DNA from: an uncultured Erythrobacter sp.
GTDB taxonomy: Bacteria > Pseudomonadota > Alphaproteobacteria > Sphingomonadales > Sphingomonadaceae
Direction of reading: 5' to 3'
DNA: 20,685 nucleotides
Assembly: GCA_947258465.1 (NCBI GenBank)
Contig: CAMYIQ010000223.1
Coordinates: forward strand, 1 to 20,685
The notes below the pieces were generated by a model, which saw nothing but the letters and a program-made list of their open reading frames with translations, searched no databases and was not told the DNA's origin. Position numbers and translations under genes: made by a program. This document shows positions 1 to 9,376 of the stretch, piece after piece. Position 1 is the stretch's first letter. The number at the start of each line of letters is the position of its first letter.

Positions 1-767
<767 letters not shown>

Positions 768-1139
768 AAGTGAGTAGTCCTAACGTTCGTTTTGCTACCG
801 GCCACCGGTTTTCCCGGGGTCTTTACCCGTCTGCCTGCGCACCATTGCACGGGCCGTACGGGGCAAGAGGGCCGACGTCTTCGCGAGGCCGGATACCGCC
901 GCGAAGGTCCTTTCAATCCGAAAGATTGGAGAACGGGCGCGCGCCTAGGCGAAACGGGCGTGAAAAGCAAGCGAATTGCGGGGGCGCCTTCGGAAGCCGG
1001 GCACCGCATGTTGCACTGTCCGACGCACGAAAACCCGCGCCGGGCCGGCCATCGTTAACCGAGCGAAATGGATCGATCTCGCAGAACGGGGCGAGCGCAT
1101 GGGCGCGAGAGCGTCTCGGCGGGAATGCCGTGGTAAGGC
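768..1139 (-). promoter_or_regulatory. Long leader / promoter region of rpsA, no gene seen
   Basis: These 372 bases lie between the DUF2238 gene and rpsA and contain no convincing gene; the frames open here have unnatural composition. Read on the minus strand, small hairpins lie close to the rpsA start: ACCGG/CCGGT arms at 797-801 and 805-809, GGGT/ACCC arms at 817-820 and 825-828, and CAATC/GATTG arms near 915-930. A weak promoter candidate is TTGCTT (965-970) with TAGGCG (942-947) at 17-nt spacing. S1 autoregulates its own translation in E. coli, so a structured leader is plausible, but no known riboswitch or leader family was recognised. Confidence 0.4.
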
Positions 1140-1757
1140 TTAACTGCGCAATCCGGCCAGTTGCCGGTCGTGCAGGCGTGTCATCAGCGCAAGCGATGTG
1201 CCCGCACCGATGAGGCACATGAGCATGTCCCACTGCGTGTCCCACGGGTCGCCCTGAGTGCCGAGGAATTCGTCGGCTCCCTGTCCGAGAGCCATAGCTG
1301 CACCGAATTCGATCAACTCGTAGCTCGCGCTTACCGCCAGGCAGCAGGCAAGGACCAAAAGCGTGAGCAACCAGCCGGGCTTCAACCCGCCAAGCCGCAC
1401 CAGCAGTTCGCGAAGCACGATGGCGGGCACGAACCCCTGAACGAAATGGCCGAAACGGTCATACGGGTTGCGCGCAAGGTCGAACCATTGCTGCATCTCG
1501 AAGCCCAGTGGCACCCGCGCATAGGTGTAGGCTGCGCCGAGCATCAGAACCAATCCGTGGAACCCGATGAGGGCGAGTGCGAGCGAGGTCAGCGGGAAAC
1601 GTGCGGCGGTACTCCAAAGGATCGGCAGTGCAATCAGCGCCGGCGCCATTTCCATCCACCACGTCGCACGGTCGTATGGCGACCATCCGGATGCGGCGAG
1701 TCCCGCCAGCCATACCAGCGTCAAGAGCCAGAGATAATTGCGATAGCCTCGGTCCAT
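1140..1757 (-). CDS. DUF2238 (YjdF-like) integral membrane protein
   Basis: A 205-aa polytopic membrane protein. The start is the ATG whose complement is at 1755-1757; AGGAGGA just upstream is one of the best Shine-Dalgarno sequences in the window, so I reject the longer frame running to 1880. Five to six hydrophobic segments are visible, at about residues 7-23, 34-48, 52-75, 100-118, 125-148 and 178-195. The family signatures are NPYDRFGHFVQG (about 96-107), SASYELIEF (about 145-153) and LGTQGDPWDTQWDM (about 165-178), which I recognise as DUF2238/YjdF. The biochemical function of the family is unknown; the conserved His, Glu and Asp residues at membrane borders hint at metal binding or catalysis, which is inference. 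It lies 89 nt downstream of the MarR-GNAT gene on the same strand and may be co-transcribed with it. Confidence 0.85.
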   Translation of the reverse strand: MDRGYRNYLWLLTLVWLAGLAASGWSPYDRATWWMEMAPALIALPILWSTAARFPLTSLALALIGFHGLVLMLGAAYTYARVPLGFEMQQWFDLARNPYDRFGHFVQGFVPAIVLRELLVRLGGLKPGWLLTLLVLACCLAVSASYELIEFGAAMALGQGADEFLGTQGDPWDTQWDMLMCLIGAGTSLALMTRLHDRQLAGLRS

Positions 1758-1846
1758 TCCTCGGTCCTCCTGTCCCCGAAGGCCAACCCTTCGCCGGGGC
1801 GCGGGCGCTTGTCGAGTGTGGATGGAAAACGGGCGGGGGAAACGGA

Positions 1847-2797
1847 TCAGCTGCCGGTATAGAGCATCGCCACATCGCACCGTTCATAACGCGCGGCATA
1901 GCGTTCCATGATCGTGTTATCGTGTTCGAAGCCGAGCTTTTCGTAGAGGTATATTGCCGGTGCGCACTTGCTGTTGGTTAGAAGGTAGAGCTTCTCCGCG
2001 CCCAGCGCGCGCGCGCGTTCGATCATTCCGGCGAGCAAGAATTCGCCCGCCTTCAGCCCGCGCGCGCTTTCGCGAACACCCATCTTGGTCAGTTCGAAGG
2101 CGCCCGGGCCGGTTTTGAGCAGTGCGCAAGTCCCGACGATACCGAGCCCCGCCGCTTCGACGAACAGGATATCGCCCCCGGGATCGATGATCCGCTCCTG
2201 CGGATGCTCGAGGATTTCGCGGTCGGCCTCTTCCATCGCGAACATGCTCTCGATCCATTCGCGGTTGATGTCGTGGAATTCGCGGGCGAGGGTAGGCGTG
2301 TAATCGCGCAGGGACAGCGTTTGCGGGCTGGTTCGTGCTGCGCGTTCCGCGATCGAGGCTTCGGCCAGCGCGTCTTCTATGATCGCCAGATGGCGGAGAA
2401 AGTCGCCCTCGACGCGGGCAAGAATTTCCTCGGCTGCCGCGCCGACCCTCGGCCATACCTCGGTCGCGATGCGTAGCGCCATGCGCTGCCCCCGTTCGGT
2501 GAGCGCGATCATGCGGCTGCGCTGATCGGCGCAGGCCTCGTCCGTGGCAAGGCCCAGCTTCTTCAAGTGCCCGACCGTCCGCGTCATGCCCGGCTGGCTA
2601 GTCCCGCTCGCCTCGGCAAGTTGGCCGACGGTTTTGGGGCCGGTCCTCAGCGCCGCCATCGCCGTCATGTGGCCGGGCTGCAACGGCACGCCCGCATCGG
2701 TCAGGACGCTGGCCGCGCCCGCCTGCATGCGTTCACCGAGCCGCTTTAGCCTGCTGCCCAGAAAGGCTGGCCCCATCTGCGCGACGACATCGATCAT
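1847..2797 (-). CDS. MarR-GNAT fusion: HTH regulator with acetyltransferase domain
   Basis: A 316-aa two-domain protein. Residues about 1-145 are a MarR-type winged helix: recognition region VGQLAEASGTSQPGMTRTV at about 57-75, and a wing with DQRSRMIALTERG at about 91-103. Residues about 161-316 are a GNAT acetyltransferase with an acetyl-CoA loop MGVRESARGLKAGEFLL (about 229-245) and a C-terminal AIYLYEKLGFEHD typical of the fold. Fusions of this layout are a known family; the acetylated substrate cannot be read from sequence. Two ATGs are possible. I choose the inner one at 2797 (MIDVV) because GGAG sits 6 nt upstream of it; the outer one (2809, four extra residues) has no SD. A minus-strand promoter lies just upstream. 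Self-regulation and control of the downstream DUF2238 gene are plausible but unproven. Confidence 0.88.
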   Translation of the reverse strand: MIDVVAQMGPAFLGSRLKRLGERMQAGAASVLTDAGVPLQPGHMTAMAALRTGPKTVGQLAEASGTSQPGMTRTVGHLKKLGLATDEACADQRSRMIALTERGQRMALRIATEVWPRVGAAAEEILARVEGDFLRHLAIIEDALAEASIAERAARTSPQTLSLRDYTPTLAREFHDINREWIESMFAMEEADREILEHPQERIIDPGGDILFVEAAGLGIVGTCALLKTGPGAFELTKMGVRESARGLKAGEFLLAGMIERARALGAEKLYLLTNSKCAPAIYLYEKLGFEHDNTIMERYAARYERCDVAMLYTGS

Positions 2798-2824
2798 GCG
2801 AATCTCCATAGCGAGATATATAAC

Positions 2825-2853
2825 ATGGTATGGGATTAAAGGGGTGCTGGCAA
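2825..2853 (-). promoter_or_regulatory. Candidate promoter of the MarR-GNAT gene
   Basis: Read on the minus strand, TTGCCA (2848-2853) and TACCAT (2825-2830) are separated by exactly 17 nt, a good sigma-70-like pair. The AT-rich stretch 2811-2830 stands out from its GC-rich surroundings. The predicted start of transcription is near 2818, about 20 nt before the chosen ATG. This suggests the MarR-GNAT gene is an independent unit and not only read through from cmk. Confidence 0.4.
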
Positions 2854-2884
2854 CCGGGATATGCGGGGCGGCCGGAGACCGGCT

Positions 2885-3505
2885 TTAGGAGGTGGCTTGT
2901 GTTACCGCTTCGATCGCTGCGGCAATCGCTTCATCCTTACCGAGCGCGCTGGTGTCGATCACCATCGCATCCTCGGCCGGGACCAACGGCGCCACCGCGC
3001 GATTGCGATCGCGTTCGTCGCGGCGGCGGAGATCGTCACGGATCTCCAACAGAGTGACCCCGGCCCCGCGCTCGCGCATTTCGAGAAAACGGCGCTGGGC
3101 GCGCGCCTCGACGCTGGCGGTGACGAAGAGTTTCGCGTCGGCTTCGGGCGCGATGACGGTGCCGATGTCGCGTCCGTCGAGCACCGCTCCGCCTTCCTGG
3201 GTCGCGAAAGCGCGTTGCCGCTCGAACAGCGCCTGGCGTAGGGCCGGATGCACCGAAACGCGGCTGGCGAGCCCGCCGGTTTCTTCGTCGCGCAGTTGCG
3301 GATCGTCCAGCAGGCTGTCGGGAAAGCTGGCCGCTGCCAACGCATCTCCGCCGTCGTCGGGATCGCCGCCATCGAGAAAGACCTGCCGCCCGACCGCGCG
3401 ATAGAGCAATCCGGTATCGAGATGGGGCAGGCCGAAATGCCGGGCAAGTGCCTTGGCAATGGTGCCTTTCCCACTGGCGGTCGGTCCGTCTACGGCGATA
3501 ATCAT
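2885..3505 (-). CDS. cmk: Cytidylate kinase
   Basis: A 206-aa (d)CMP kinase, transferring phosphate from ATP to CMP/dCMP in pyrimidine salvage and supply. The start MIIAVDGPTASGKGT places the P-loop (GPTASGKG) at residues 7-14, as in the family, and overlaps the stop of the upstream gene by ATGA (3502-3505). Further signatures are LDTGLLYRAVG (about 29-39), LDGRDIGTVIAPEA (about 109-122), the lid RRRDERDRNR and a terminal VIDTSALG. The length is a little short of the 220-230 aa usual. It is the third gene of the aroA operon, translationally coupled to the small membrane protein. Longer upstream extensions of the frame run through that gene and are not real. Confidence 0.96.
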   Translation of the reverse strand: MIIAVDGPTASGKGTIAKALARHFGLPHLDTGLLYRAVGRQVFLDGGDPDDGGDALAAASFPDSLLDDPQLRDEETGGLASRVSVHPALRQALFERQRAFATQEGGAVLDGRDIGTVIAPEADAKLFVTASVEARAQRRFLEMRERGAGVTLLEIRDDLRRRDERDRNRAVAPLVPAEDAMVIDTSALGKDEAIAAAIEAVTQATS

Positions 3506-3759
3506 GCTTTCGTTCTCCGCCCGCGAAGCGCTTTTGCCAAGCCCCAGATAGCGATTGCCGCCCAGAACCCTTCGAGCACGAGGCTCGGCCAGTTGGTGTG
3601 GACCAGCAGCGATACGGTGAGCAACGCGGCGCCGGTGAGGTTCGTGCCATGCAGAACGAAGGGGTTCGGTTCGTCCTTCCACGTCAGATAGGCATAAGCT
3701 CCGATAATGCAGGCCGTGCCGAGGAAACCCACCATACTGGCCCAGTCGAGCGAGATCAT
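3502..3759 (-). CDS. Small hydrophobic membrane protein between aroA and cmk
   Basis: An 85-aa protein with three predicted helices (about residues 7-24, 36-54 and 58-75) and a basic C-terminus (KALRGRRTKA), so the tail should face the cytoplasm. The start ATG at 3757-3759 overlaps the aroA stop as ATGA, and its own stop overlaps the cmk start as ATGA, so all three genes are translationally coupled. The pattern (GTACIIGAYAYLTWK..PNPFVLHGTNLTGAALLTVSLL) resembles the small 'CBU_0592-like' membrane family, from recall only. Function unknown. The position between two essential metabolic genes implies steady low-level expression and does not by itself indicate a role. Confidence 0.8.
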   Translation of the reverse strand: MISLDWASMVGFLGTACIIGAYAYLTWKDEPNPFVLHGTNLTGAALLTVSLLVHTNWPSLVLEGFWAAIAIWGLAKALRGRRTKA

Positions 3760-5063
3760 GCCGTCGCCTCCTCGATCAGCGCGGAGAAATTGGGAAAGCT
3801 CGTCGCGATCGGCTCGATGCTGTCGACTTCGACCCCCTCGCGGCTGGCGAGGCCGGCCACTGCCATGCTCATCGCAATGCGGTGGTCGAGATGCGTGGTG
3901 ACGGGGCCGCCCCCGGATAGCGGTTTGCCGCCCGATCCCTCGACGATCAGCCCGTCGTCCGTTTCCTTTAGCGAGACACCCGTCATTTGCAGAGCGCAAG
4001 CCATGGCGGCAAGGCGGTCGCTTTCCTTCACGCGGAGTTCGTGGAGGCCCTTGGTCACTGTCGTGCCCTCGGCCATGGCAGCGGCGACGAACAGCACGGG
4101 AAACTCGTCGATCATGCTCGGCGCGATGGCGGGATCGACCTCGATACCGCGAAGCGCTGCGTGGCGTACGCGCAGATCGGCAACCGGCTCACCCCCGACC
4201 TCGCGCTCGTCGAGATGGTCGATGCTTGCGCCCATCTGTTCGAGTACGCGGAAAATGCCGTCGCGGGTCGGATTGAGCCCGACATTTTCGATTACAAGGT
4301 CGCTGCCCGGCACCACGCTGGCCGCCACCGCGAAAAAGGCGGCTGAGGACGGGTCGCCCGGTACGGCGATGTCGCAGGGTTGCAGGTCGGCGGGGCCGTG
4401 AATGCGAACGACCCGCTCGCCATCGGCCTCCTCGACCGTCAGTTCTGCGCCGAACCCGCGCAGCATGCGCTCGGTATGGTCGCGCGTCGGAACCGGCTCG
4501 ATCACAGTGGTCGTGCCCGGCGTGTTCAGACCGGCAAGCAGTACCGCGCTTTTCACCTGCGCGCTGGCCACAGGCAGGCGGTAGGTGATCGGCACTGCGG
4601 GCTGCATGCCTTCCATCATCAGCGGCAACGTGCCGCCGGGGGAGGGCGTGAAGCTTGCACCCATGGTCGAAAGCGGGTCGATAACCCGATCCATCGGGCG
4701 CTTCGACAGGCTGGCATCGCCAGTGAAGGTCGCGGTGATCCCGTGGCTCGCGATTACGCCCATGAGGAGCCGTGTAGAGGTGCCCGAATTGCCCATGTCG
4801 AGCGCCTGATCGGGCTGCAATAGACCGCCGACACCCACGCCGTGCACCACCCACTCGCCGCCATCGCGTTCGATGTGGGCACCCATCGCGCGCAGAGCGG
4901 CTGCGGTGGCGAGCACGTCTTCACCCTCAAGCAGGCCCGAAATGCGGCTGCGGCCTACCGCCAGGGCGCCGAACATCAACGAACGATGGCTGATCGATTT
5001 GTCGCCCGGAACGCGAATGCGTCCGGTCAGCGGGCGAGAGGGCATGAAGCGGTGGGCGGTCAA
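3756..5063 (-). CDS. aroA: 3-phosphoshikimate 1-carboxyvinyltransferase (EPSP synthase, class II type)
   Basis: A 435-aa enzyme that joins shikimate-3-phosphate and PEP to make EPSP in aromatic amino acid synthesis. The four motifs used to define class II EPSP synthases are all present: GDKS (20-23), SAQVK (167-171), RDHTE (194-198) and NPTR (264-267). Other active-site elements are KRPM (121-124), DE at 319-320 and KESDR (346-350). The residue matching the glyphosate-insensitivity alanine of CP4 EPSPS is glycine (GNSGT, G94). The start used is TTG at 5061-5063 with a GGGAC about 8 nt upstream; the alternative ATG at 5045 (MPSRPL) has no visible SD and would drop six residues. It heads the coupled aroA-membrane protein-cmk operon and is divergent from the FYDLN gene across 172 nt. 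Confidence 0.96.
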   Translation of the reverse strand: MTAHRFMPSRPLTGRIRVPGDKSISHRSLMFGALAVGRSRISGLLEGEDVLATAAALRAMGAHIERDGGEWVVHGVGVGGLLQPDQALDMGNSGTSTRLLMGVIASHGITATFTGDASLSKRPMDRVIDPLSTMGASFTPSPGGTLPLMMEGMQPAVPITYRLPVASAQVKSAVLLAGLNTPGTTTVIEPVPTRDHTERMLRGFGAELTVEEADGERVVRIHGPADLQPCDIAVPGDPSSAAFFAVAASVVPGSDLVIENVGLNPTRDGIFRVLEQMGASIDHLDEREVGGEPVADLRVRHAALRGIEVDPAIAPSMIDEFPVLFVAAAMAEGTTVTKGLHELRVKESDRLAAMACALQMTGVSLKETDDGLIVEGSGGKPLSGGGPVTTHLDHRIAMSMAVAGLASREGVEVDSIEPIATSFPNFSALIEEATA

Positions 5064-5235
5064 TCGAGAGTCCCGGAATTGGCTATGGATACGGCTGCGG
5101 CGCTTTGACAGTGCACATGCGTTCTGGCAAGGCGCGCGCGCTGTTGATTCCTGCCGAGCGGGAACCCATCAAGACAATTACGAATTCACGGCCCCGCGGC
5201 GCTGCGTCGGGGGTGACAGACTCTAAGGATTACAC

Positions 5236-5577
5236 ATGGTCAAACCTGAATGGGGCACCAAGCGGACCTGCCCGAACTGCGGCACCCGCTTCTACGATCT
5301 GAACAAGGACGATCCCGTTAGCTGCATCGAATGCGGGGAAGAATGGACGCCGGAACCGGTGCTCAAGTCGAAGCAGCCGATCCTCGCCGAGGTGGAAAAG
5401 AAGGACAAGAAGGGCGAAGCCGATAGCGACCTGTCCGGCGACGACGATGACGATCTGGATATCGACATCGACGAGGACGATGATTCGCCCGACAATGAAG
5501 TCGACCTCGGCGGCGACGACGATCTCGGTGTCGAAACCAAATCCAAGGGTGATGACGACGATTCCGACGATAGCTGA
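5236..5577 (+). CDS. FYDLN_acid family zinc-ribbon protein (TIGR02300)
   Basis: A 113-aa protein. The N-terminal third is a compact zinc ribbon with CPNC at 12-15 and CIEC at 30-33, enclosing the family name motif FYDLN (19-23). Residues from about 60 onward are an Asp/Ser-rich, highly acidic, presumably disordered tail. This matches the FYDLN_acid family, which is widespread in alphaproteobacteria and of unknown function; nucleic-acid-mimic or RNA-polymerase-related roles are guesses. The ATG at 5236 has AAGGA 6 nt upstream. A perfect TTGACA lies at 5105-5110 in the divergent gap with aroA, but no good -10 partner follows it. A strong hairpin and tRNA-Ala lie downstream. Confidence 0.92.
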   Translation: MVKPEWGTKRTCPNCGTRFYDLNKDDPVSCIECGEEWTPEPVLKSKQPILAEVEKKDKKGEADSDLSGDDDDDLDIDIDEDDDSPDNEVDLGGDDDLGVETKSKGDDDDSDDS

Positions 5578-5590
5578 TTTTTCTCTTGCG

Positions 5591-5627
5591 TTGCGCGAGG
5601 CGGCCCCATAAAGGGCTGCCTCCGCAA
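5591..5627 (+). terminator. Strong hairpin after the FYDLN gene, no U tract
   Basis: Arms TTGCG (5591-5595) plus GAGGCGGCCC (5597-5606) pair with GGGCTGCCTC (5613-5622) plus CGCAA (5623-5627): 15 pairs including one G-U, one bulged C at 5596, and a 6-nt loop. No T run follows on either strand, so it is not a classical intrinsic terminator. It lies 13 nt after the FYDLN stop and 40 nt before tRNA-Ala, so a 3'-end stabiliser, a Rho-type end or a tRNA-processing boundary are all possible. Confidence 0.5.
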
Positions 5628-5667
5628 GGCTGGCGCGCCTCCCAGGGTGCGCCGTTTGAAATGGCTC

Positions 5668-5743
<76 letters not shown>

Positions 5744-5840
5744 TTTCTCCCGAGTTTGATGGTAGCAGGTCGTGGCGACGGCTGCGGCTTGCTTCCACCA
5801 CACCCGGGCGCAAACTTGGGTTTCATCGGGGAATTCCCCA

Positions 5841-5875
5841 CGCTGGCCGACGAGTTCTCGTCCGCCGGCGTTTTT
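5841..5875 (+). terminator. Intrinsic terminator downstream of tRNA-Ala
   Basis: CGCTGGC (5841-5847) pairs with GCCGGCG (5864-5870) with one G-U. After a C-C mismatch, an inner GACGA/TCGTC stem closes a GTTC loop. TTTTT (5871-5875) follows directly. It lies 98 nt after the tRNA and 45 nt before the ffh start, so it should end the tRNA transcript. A perfect 12-bp palindrome GGGGAATTCCCC (5828-5839) lies immediately before it. Confidence 0.75.
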
Positions 5876-5919
5876 CGCGTTTAATCCGGTGGCTGGCCAT
5901 TGGAGAGGAGTAAGCAGGC

Positions 5920-7416
<1,497 letters not shown>

Positions 7417-7450
7417 GTTTCAGACGTTTACATTCGAAAGGTAATACCAA

Positions 7451-7921
7451 ATGGCAGTTGCAATCCGTCTTTCGCGTGGTGGTGCCAAGAAGCGCCCCTA
7501 CTACCGCATTGTCGTCGCCGACTCGCGCGCTGCGCGCGACGGCAAGTATCTCGAGCAGATCGGCACCTACAACCCGATGCTGCCCAAGGATTCGGGTGAG
7601 CGCGTGAAGCTCAACGAAGATCGTGCGCGTCACTGGCTTTCGGTCGGCGCCAAGCCGTCGGACCGTGTCCACCGTTTCTTCGATGCGGTCGGCATTCTCG
7701 AGCGTGCGCCGAAGAACAACCCGCAAAAGGGCGAGCCGGGCGAAGCCGCCAAGGAACGCGCCGAGGAAAAGGCCGCCAAGGTCGCTGAAGCGGAGGAAGC
7801 CAAGAAGGCTGCCGAGGAAGAAGCCAAGGCTGCTGCCGAAGCTCCGGCTGAAGAAGCACCGGCCGAAGAAGCCGCTGCTGAAGAAGCTACCGAAGCCGCT
7901 TCGGAAGATAAGGGCGAGTAA
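7451..7921 (+). CDS. rpsP: 30S ribosomal protein S16 with long Ala/Glu-rich tail
   Basis: A 156-aa protein. The first ~80 residues are canonical S16 (MAVAIRLSRGGAKKRPYYRIVVADSR..., then DRVHRFFDAVGILER), which binds 16S rRNA helices in the 30S body during early assembly. The remaining ~70 residues are a charged Ala/Glu/Lys tail (EEAKKAAEEEAKAAAEAP...), likely helical or disordered; such extensions are seen in other alphaproteobacterial S16 proteins. AAAGGT sits about 7 nt before the ATG. rimM follows after 8 nt, the standard rpsP-rimM order. Confidence 0.97.
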   Translation: MAVAIRLSRGGAKKRPYYRIVVADSRAARDGKYLEQIGTYNPMLPKDSGERVKLNEDRARHWLSVGAKPSDRVHRFFDAVGILERAPKNNPQKGEPGEAAKERAEEKAAKVAEAEEAKKAAEEEAKAAAEAPAEEAPAEEAAAEEATEAASEDKGE

Positions 7922-7929
7922 TCGCGCCC

Positions 7930-8415
7930 ATGTCGGACAAGCCCCTCACGCTCGCTGCCGTCACCGGTGCGCATGGCGTGACGGGCGAAGTCCGTCTGAA
8001 GCTGTTCGGCGAGGGGGTGGATGCCCTCAAACCGCACACAAGCTTCAACGAGGGTATGCTGACCCTCACAAAGATCCGCAGCGACAATAAGGGCGGTGCC
8101 ATCGCGCGCTTTGCCGAGGTGACCAGTCGCACCGCAGCCGAGCAGCTTCGCGGCACCGCCCTTTCGGTATCGCGTGACGCGTTGCCTGCGCTGGACGAAG
8201 GCGAGTTCTACTTTTCCGACCTGATCGGTCTGACCGTGGTCACGGATGCGGGCGAGCGCGTTGGCCGTATCTGCGCGGTGGAAAATTACGGCGCGACCGA
8301 TATCGCCGAGATCGAGAAGCCGGACGGCAAGACATTCATGGTCCCGCTGACCGAACAGGCGGTGCCCTCGTGGGATAGCGAGACGCTGACCGTGAACGCC
8401 GACTTCGTCGACTAG
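7930..8415 (+). CDS. rimM: Ribosome maturation factor RimM
   Basis: A 161-aa 30S assembly factor that binds S19 and assists 16S head maturation. The N-terminal RimM domain shows LAAVTGAHGVTGEVRLK (about 8-24), followed by a PRC-barrel C-terminal domain with FYFSDLIGLTVV (about 92-103) and FMVPLTEQAVPSWD (about 136-149). It starts 8 nt after the rpsP stop and probably shares its transcript. Its TAG stop (8413-8415) interlocks with the TAG stop of the convergent flavoprotein gene in a single CTAG. trmD, which normally follows directly, is displaced 2.1 kb downstream. Confidence 0.97.
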   Translation: MSDKPLTLAAVTGAHGVTGEVRLKLFGEGVDALKPHTSFNEGMLTLTKIRSDNKGGAIARFAEVTSRTAAEQLRGTALSVSRDALPALDEGEFYFSDLIGLTVVTDAGERVGRICAVENYGATDIAEIEKPDGKTFMVPLTEQAVPSWDSETLTVNADFVD

Positions 8416-9332
8416 CGCCGCAGGGGCATCCTTTCAGACAGATAGTTGCGGATCGTGGTCGCTGCGACCCCGGCCTGTCCCATCGCGTGGCTGATCTGGT
8501 CCAGCCCGAGCACGACATCGCCCGCGGCGAAAAGCCCAGGTACGCTGGTTTCAAGGTGGTCGCCGACGAGGATGCAGTCACCCTCGCTCACTTTCGCGCC
8601 GCATTTCACGGCCAGTCCCGAACGCACGACCGAGCCCAGCGCGGGATAGATGCTGTCGAACGCCATACGGCCATCGGCTGTATCGAAAGCAAACTTGCCG
8701 TTCTCGATCGCGAAGCCGCCGCATGGCCCGGCGATGCGGGCGATTTCCGCCGTCTCCAGCATTGCCGAACACTGTTCCGACAGGTCGTGATCGCCACCGG
8801 GCGAAACCAATGTGAGATCCTTCGTGTAGGTTCGGAGGAACTGCGCCTCTGCGGTTCCGTGATCGCCGGTGCCGATCACCGCCACACGCCGGTCGGTGAC
8901 CTCGTAGCCATCGCAGACCGGGCAGTAGCGGATCAGCCCGCGTGACACGGCTTCGTCATGCAGCTCGTCTGCGATCCCCTCCGGCCGGTTGTTGACTACA
9001 CCCGTGGCAAGCAAGACGGTACGCGCGCGATACTCCTCTTCGTCGCAGCGGACGATGAAAAGCTCACCATCGCGGCTCAGATCGGTCACACGCTTCGGTT
9101 CGCGCAGCGCGCCGTATTTGGCCGCCTGGTCACGCATTCGCTCGAGCAATTCATTGCCGTTGATACCATCGGGAAACCCGGCGTGATTGTGGCTCGTCGG
9201 GATCCAGCTCGCCCTGCTGGTCCCGCAATCGAACAAGCGGATATCGAGATGATAGCGCGCAAGATAGATCGCCGCAGTAAGGCCTGCGGGCCCCGCGCCC
9301 ACGATAATGCAGTCGTCAATGTCCTCACTCAT
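8412..9332 (-). CDS. Thioredoxin-reductase-like NAD(P)/FAD oxidoreductase
   Basis: A 306-aa two-dinucleotide-domain flavoprotein. The FAD site VGAGPAG is at 11-17, the NAD(P) site VIGTGDHG at 152-159, and the second FAD contact FAAGDV lies near 274-279. The redox motif is CPVCDG at 137-142, where classical thioredoxin reductases have CATCDG, so it should cycle a dithiol/disulfide with FAD and NAD(P)H; the protein partner is unknown. The overall length matches TrxB (about 310-320 aa), but the sequence between domains (DELHDEAVSRGLIRYCPVCDGYEV) fits the diverged 'NAD(P)/FAD-dependent oxidoreductase' group better than housekeeping TrxB. It is convergent with rimM, overlapping 4 nt at the stops, and divergent from arsR across a 79-nt gap that holds an inverted repeat. 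It therefore may be controlled by that ArsR protein. Confidence 0.85.
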   Translation of the reverse strand: MSEDIDDCIIVGAGPAGLTAAIYLARYHLDIRLFDCGTSRASWIPTSHNHAGFPDGINGNELLERMRDQAAKYGALREPKRVTDLSRDGELFIVRCDEEEYRARTVLLATGVVNNRPEGIADELHDEAVSRGLIRYCPVCDGYEVTDRRVAVIGTGDHGTAEAQFLRTYTKDLTLVSPGGDHDLSEQCSAMLETAEIARIAGPCGGFAIENGKFAFDTADGRMAFDSIYPALGSVVRSGLAVKCGAKVSEGDCILVGDHLETSVPGLFAAGDVVLGLDQISHAMGQAGVAATTIRNYLSERMPLRR

Positions 9333-9376
9333 GCAGTAGCCAACGCGTCGATCGACGCTGCGGTCCCGTGGCCCTC

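Noticed and set aside
5105..5134. Perfect TTGACA as a promoter for the FYDLN gene
   Set aside because: There is no acceptable -10 at 16-19 nt spacing, so it is not called as a promoter.
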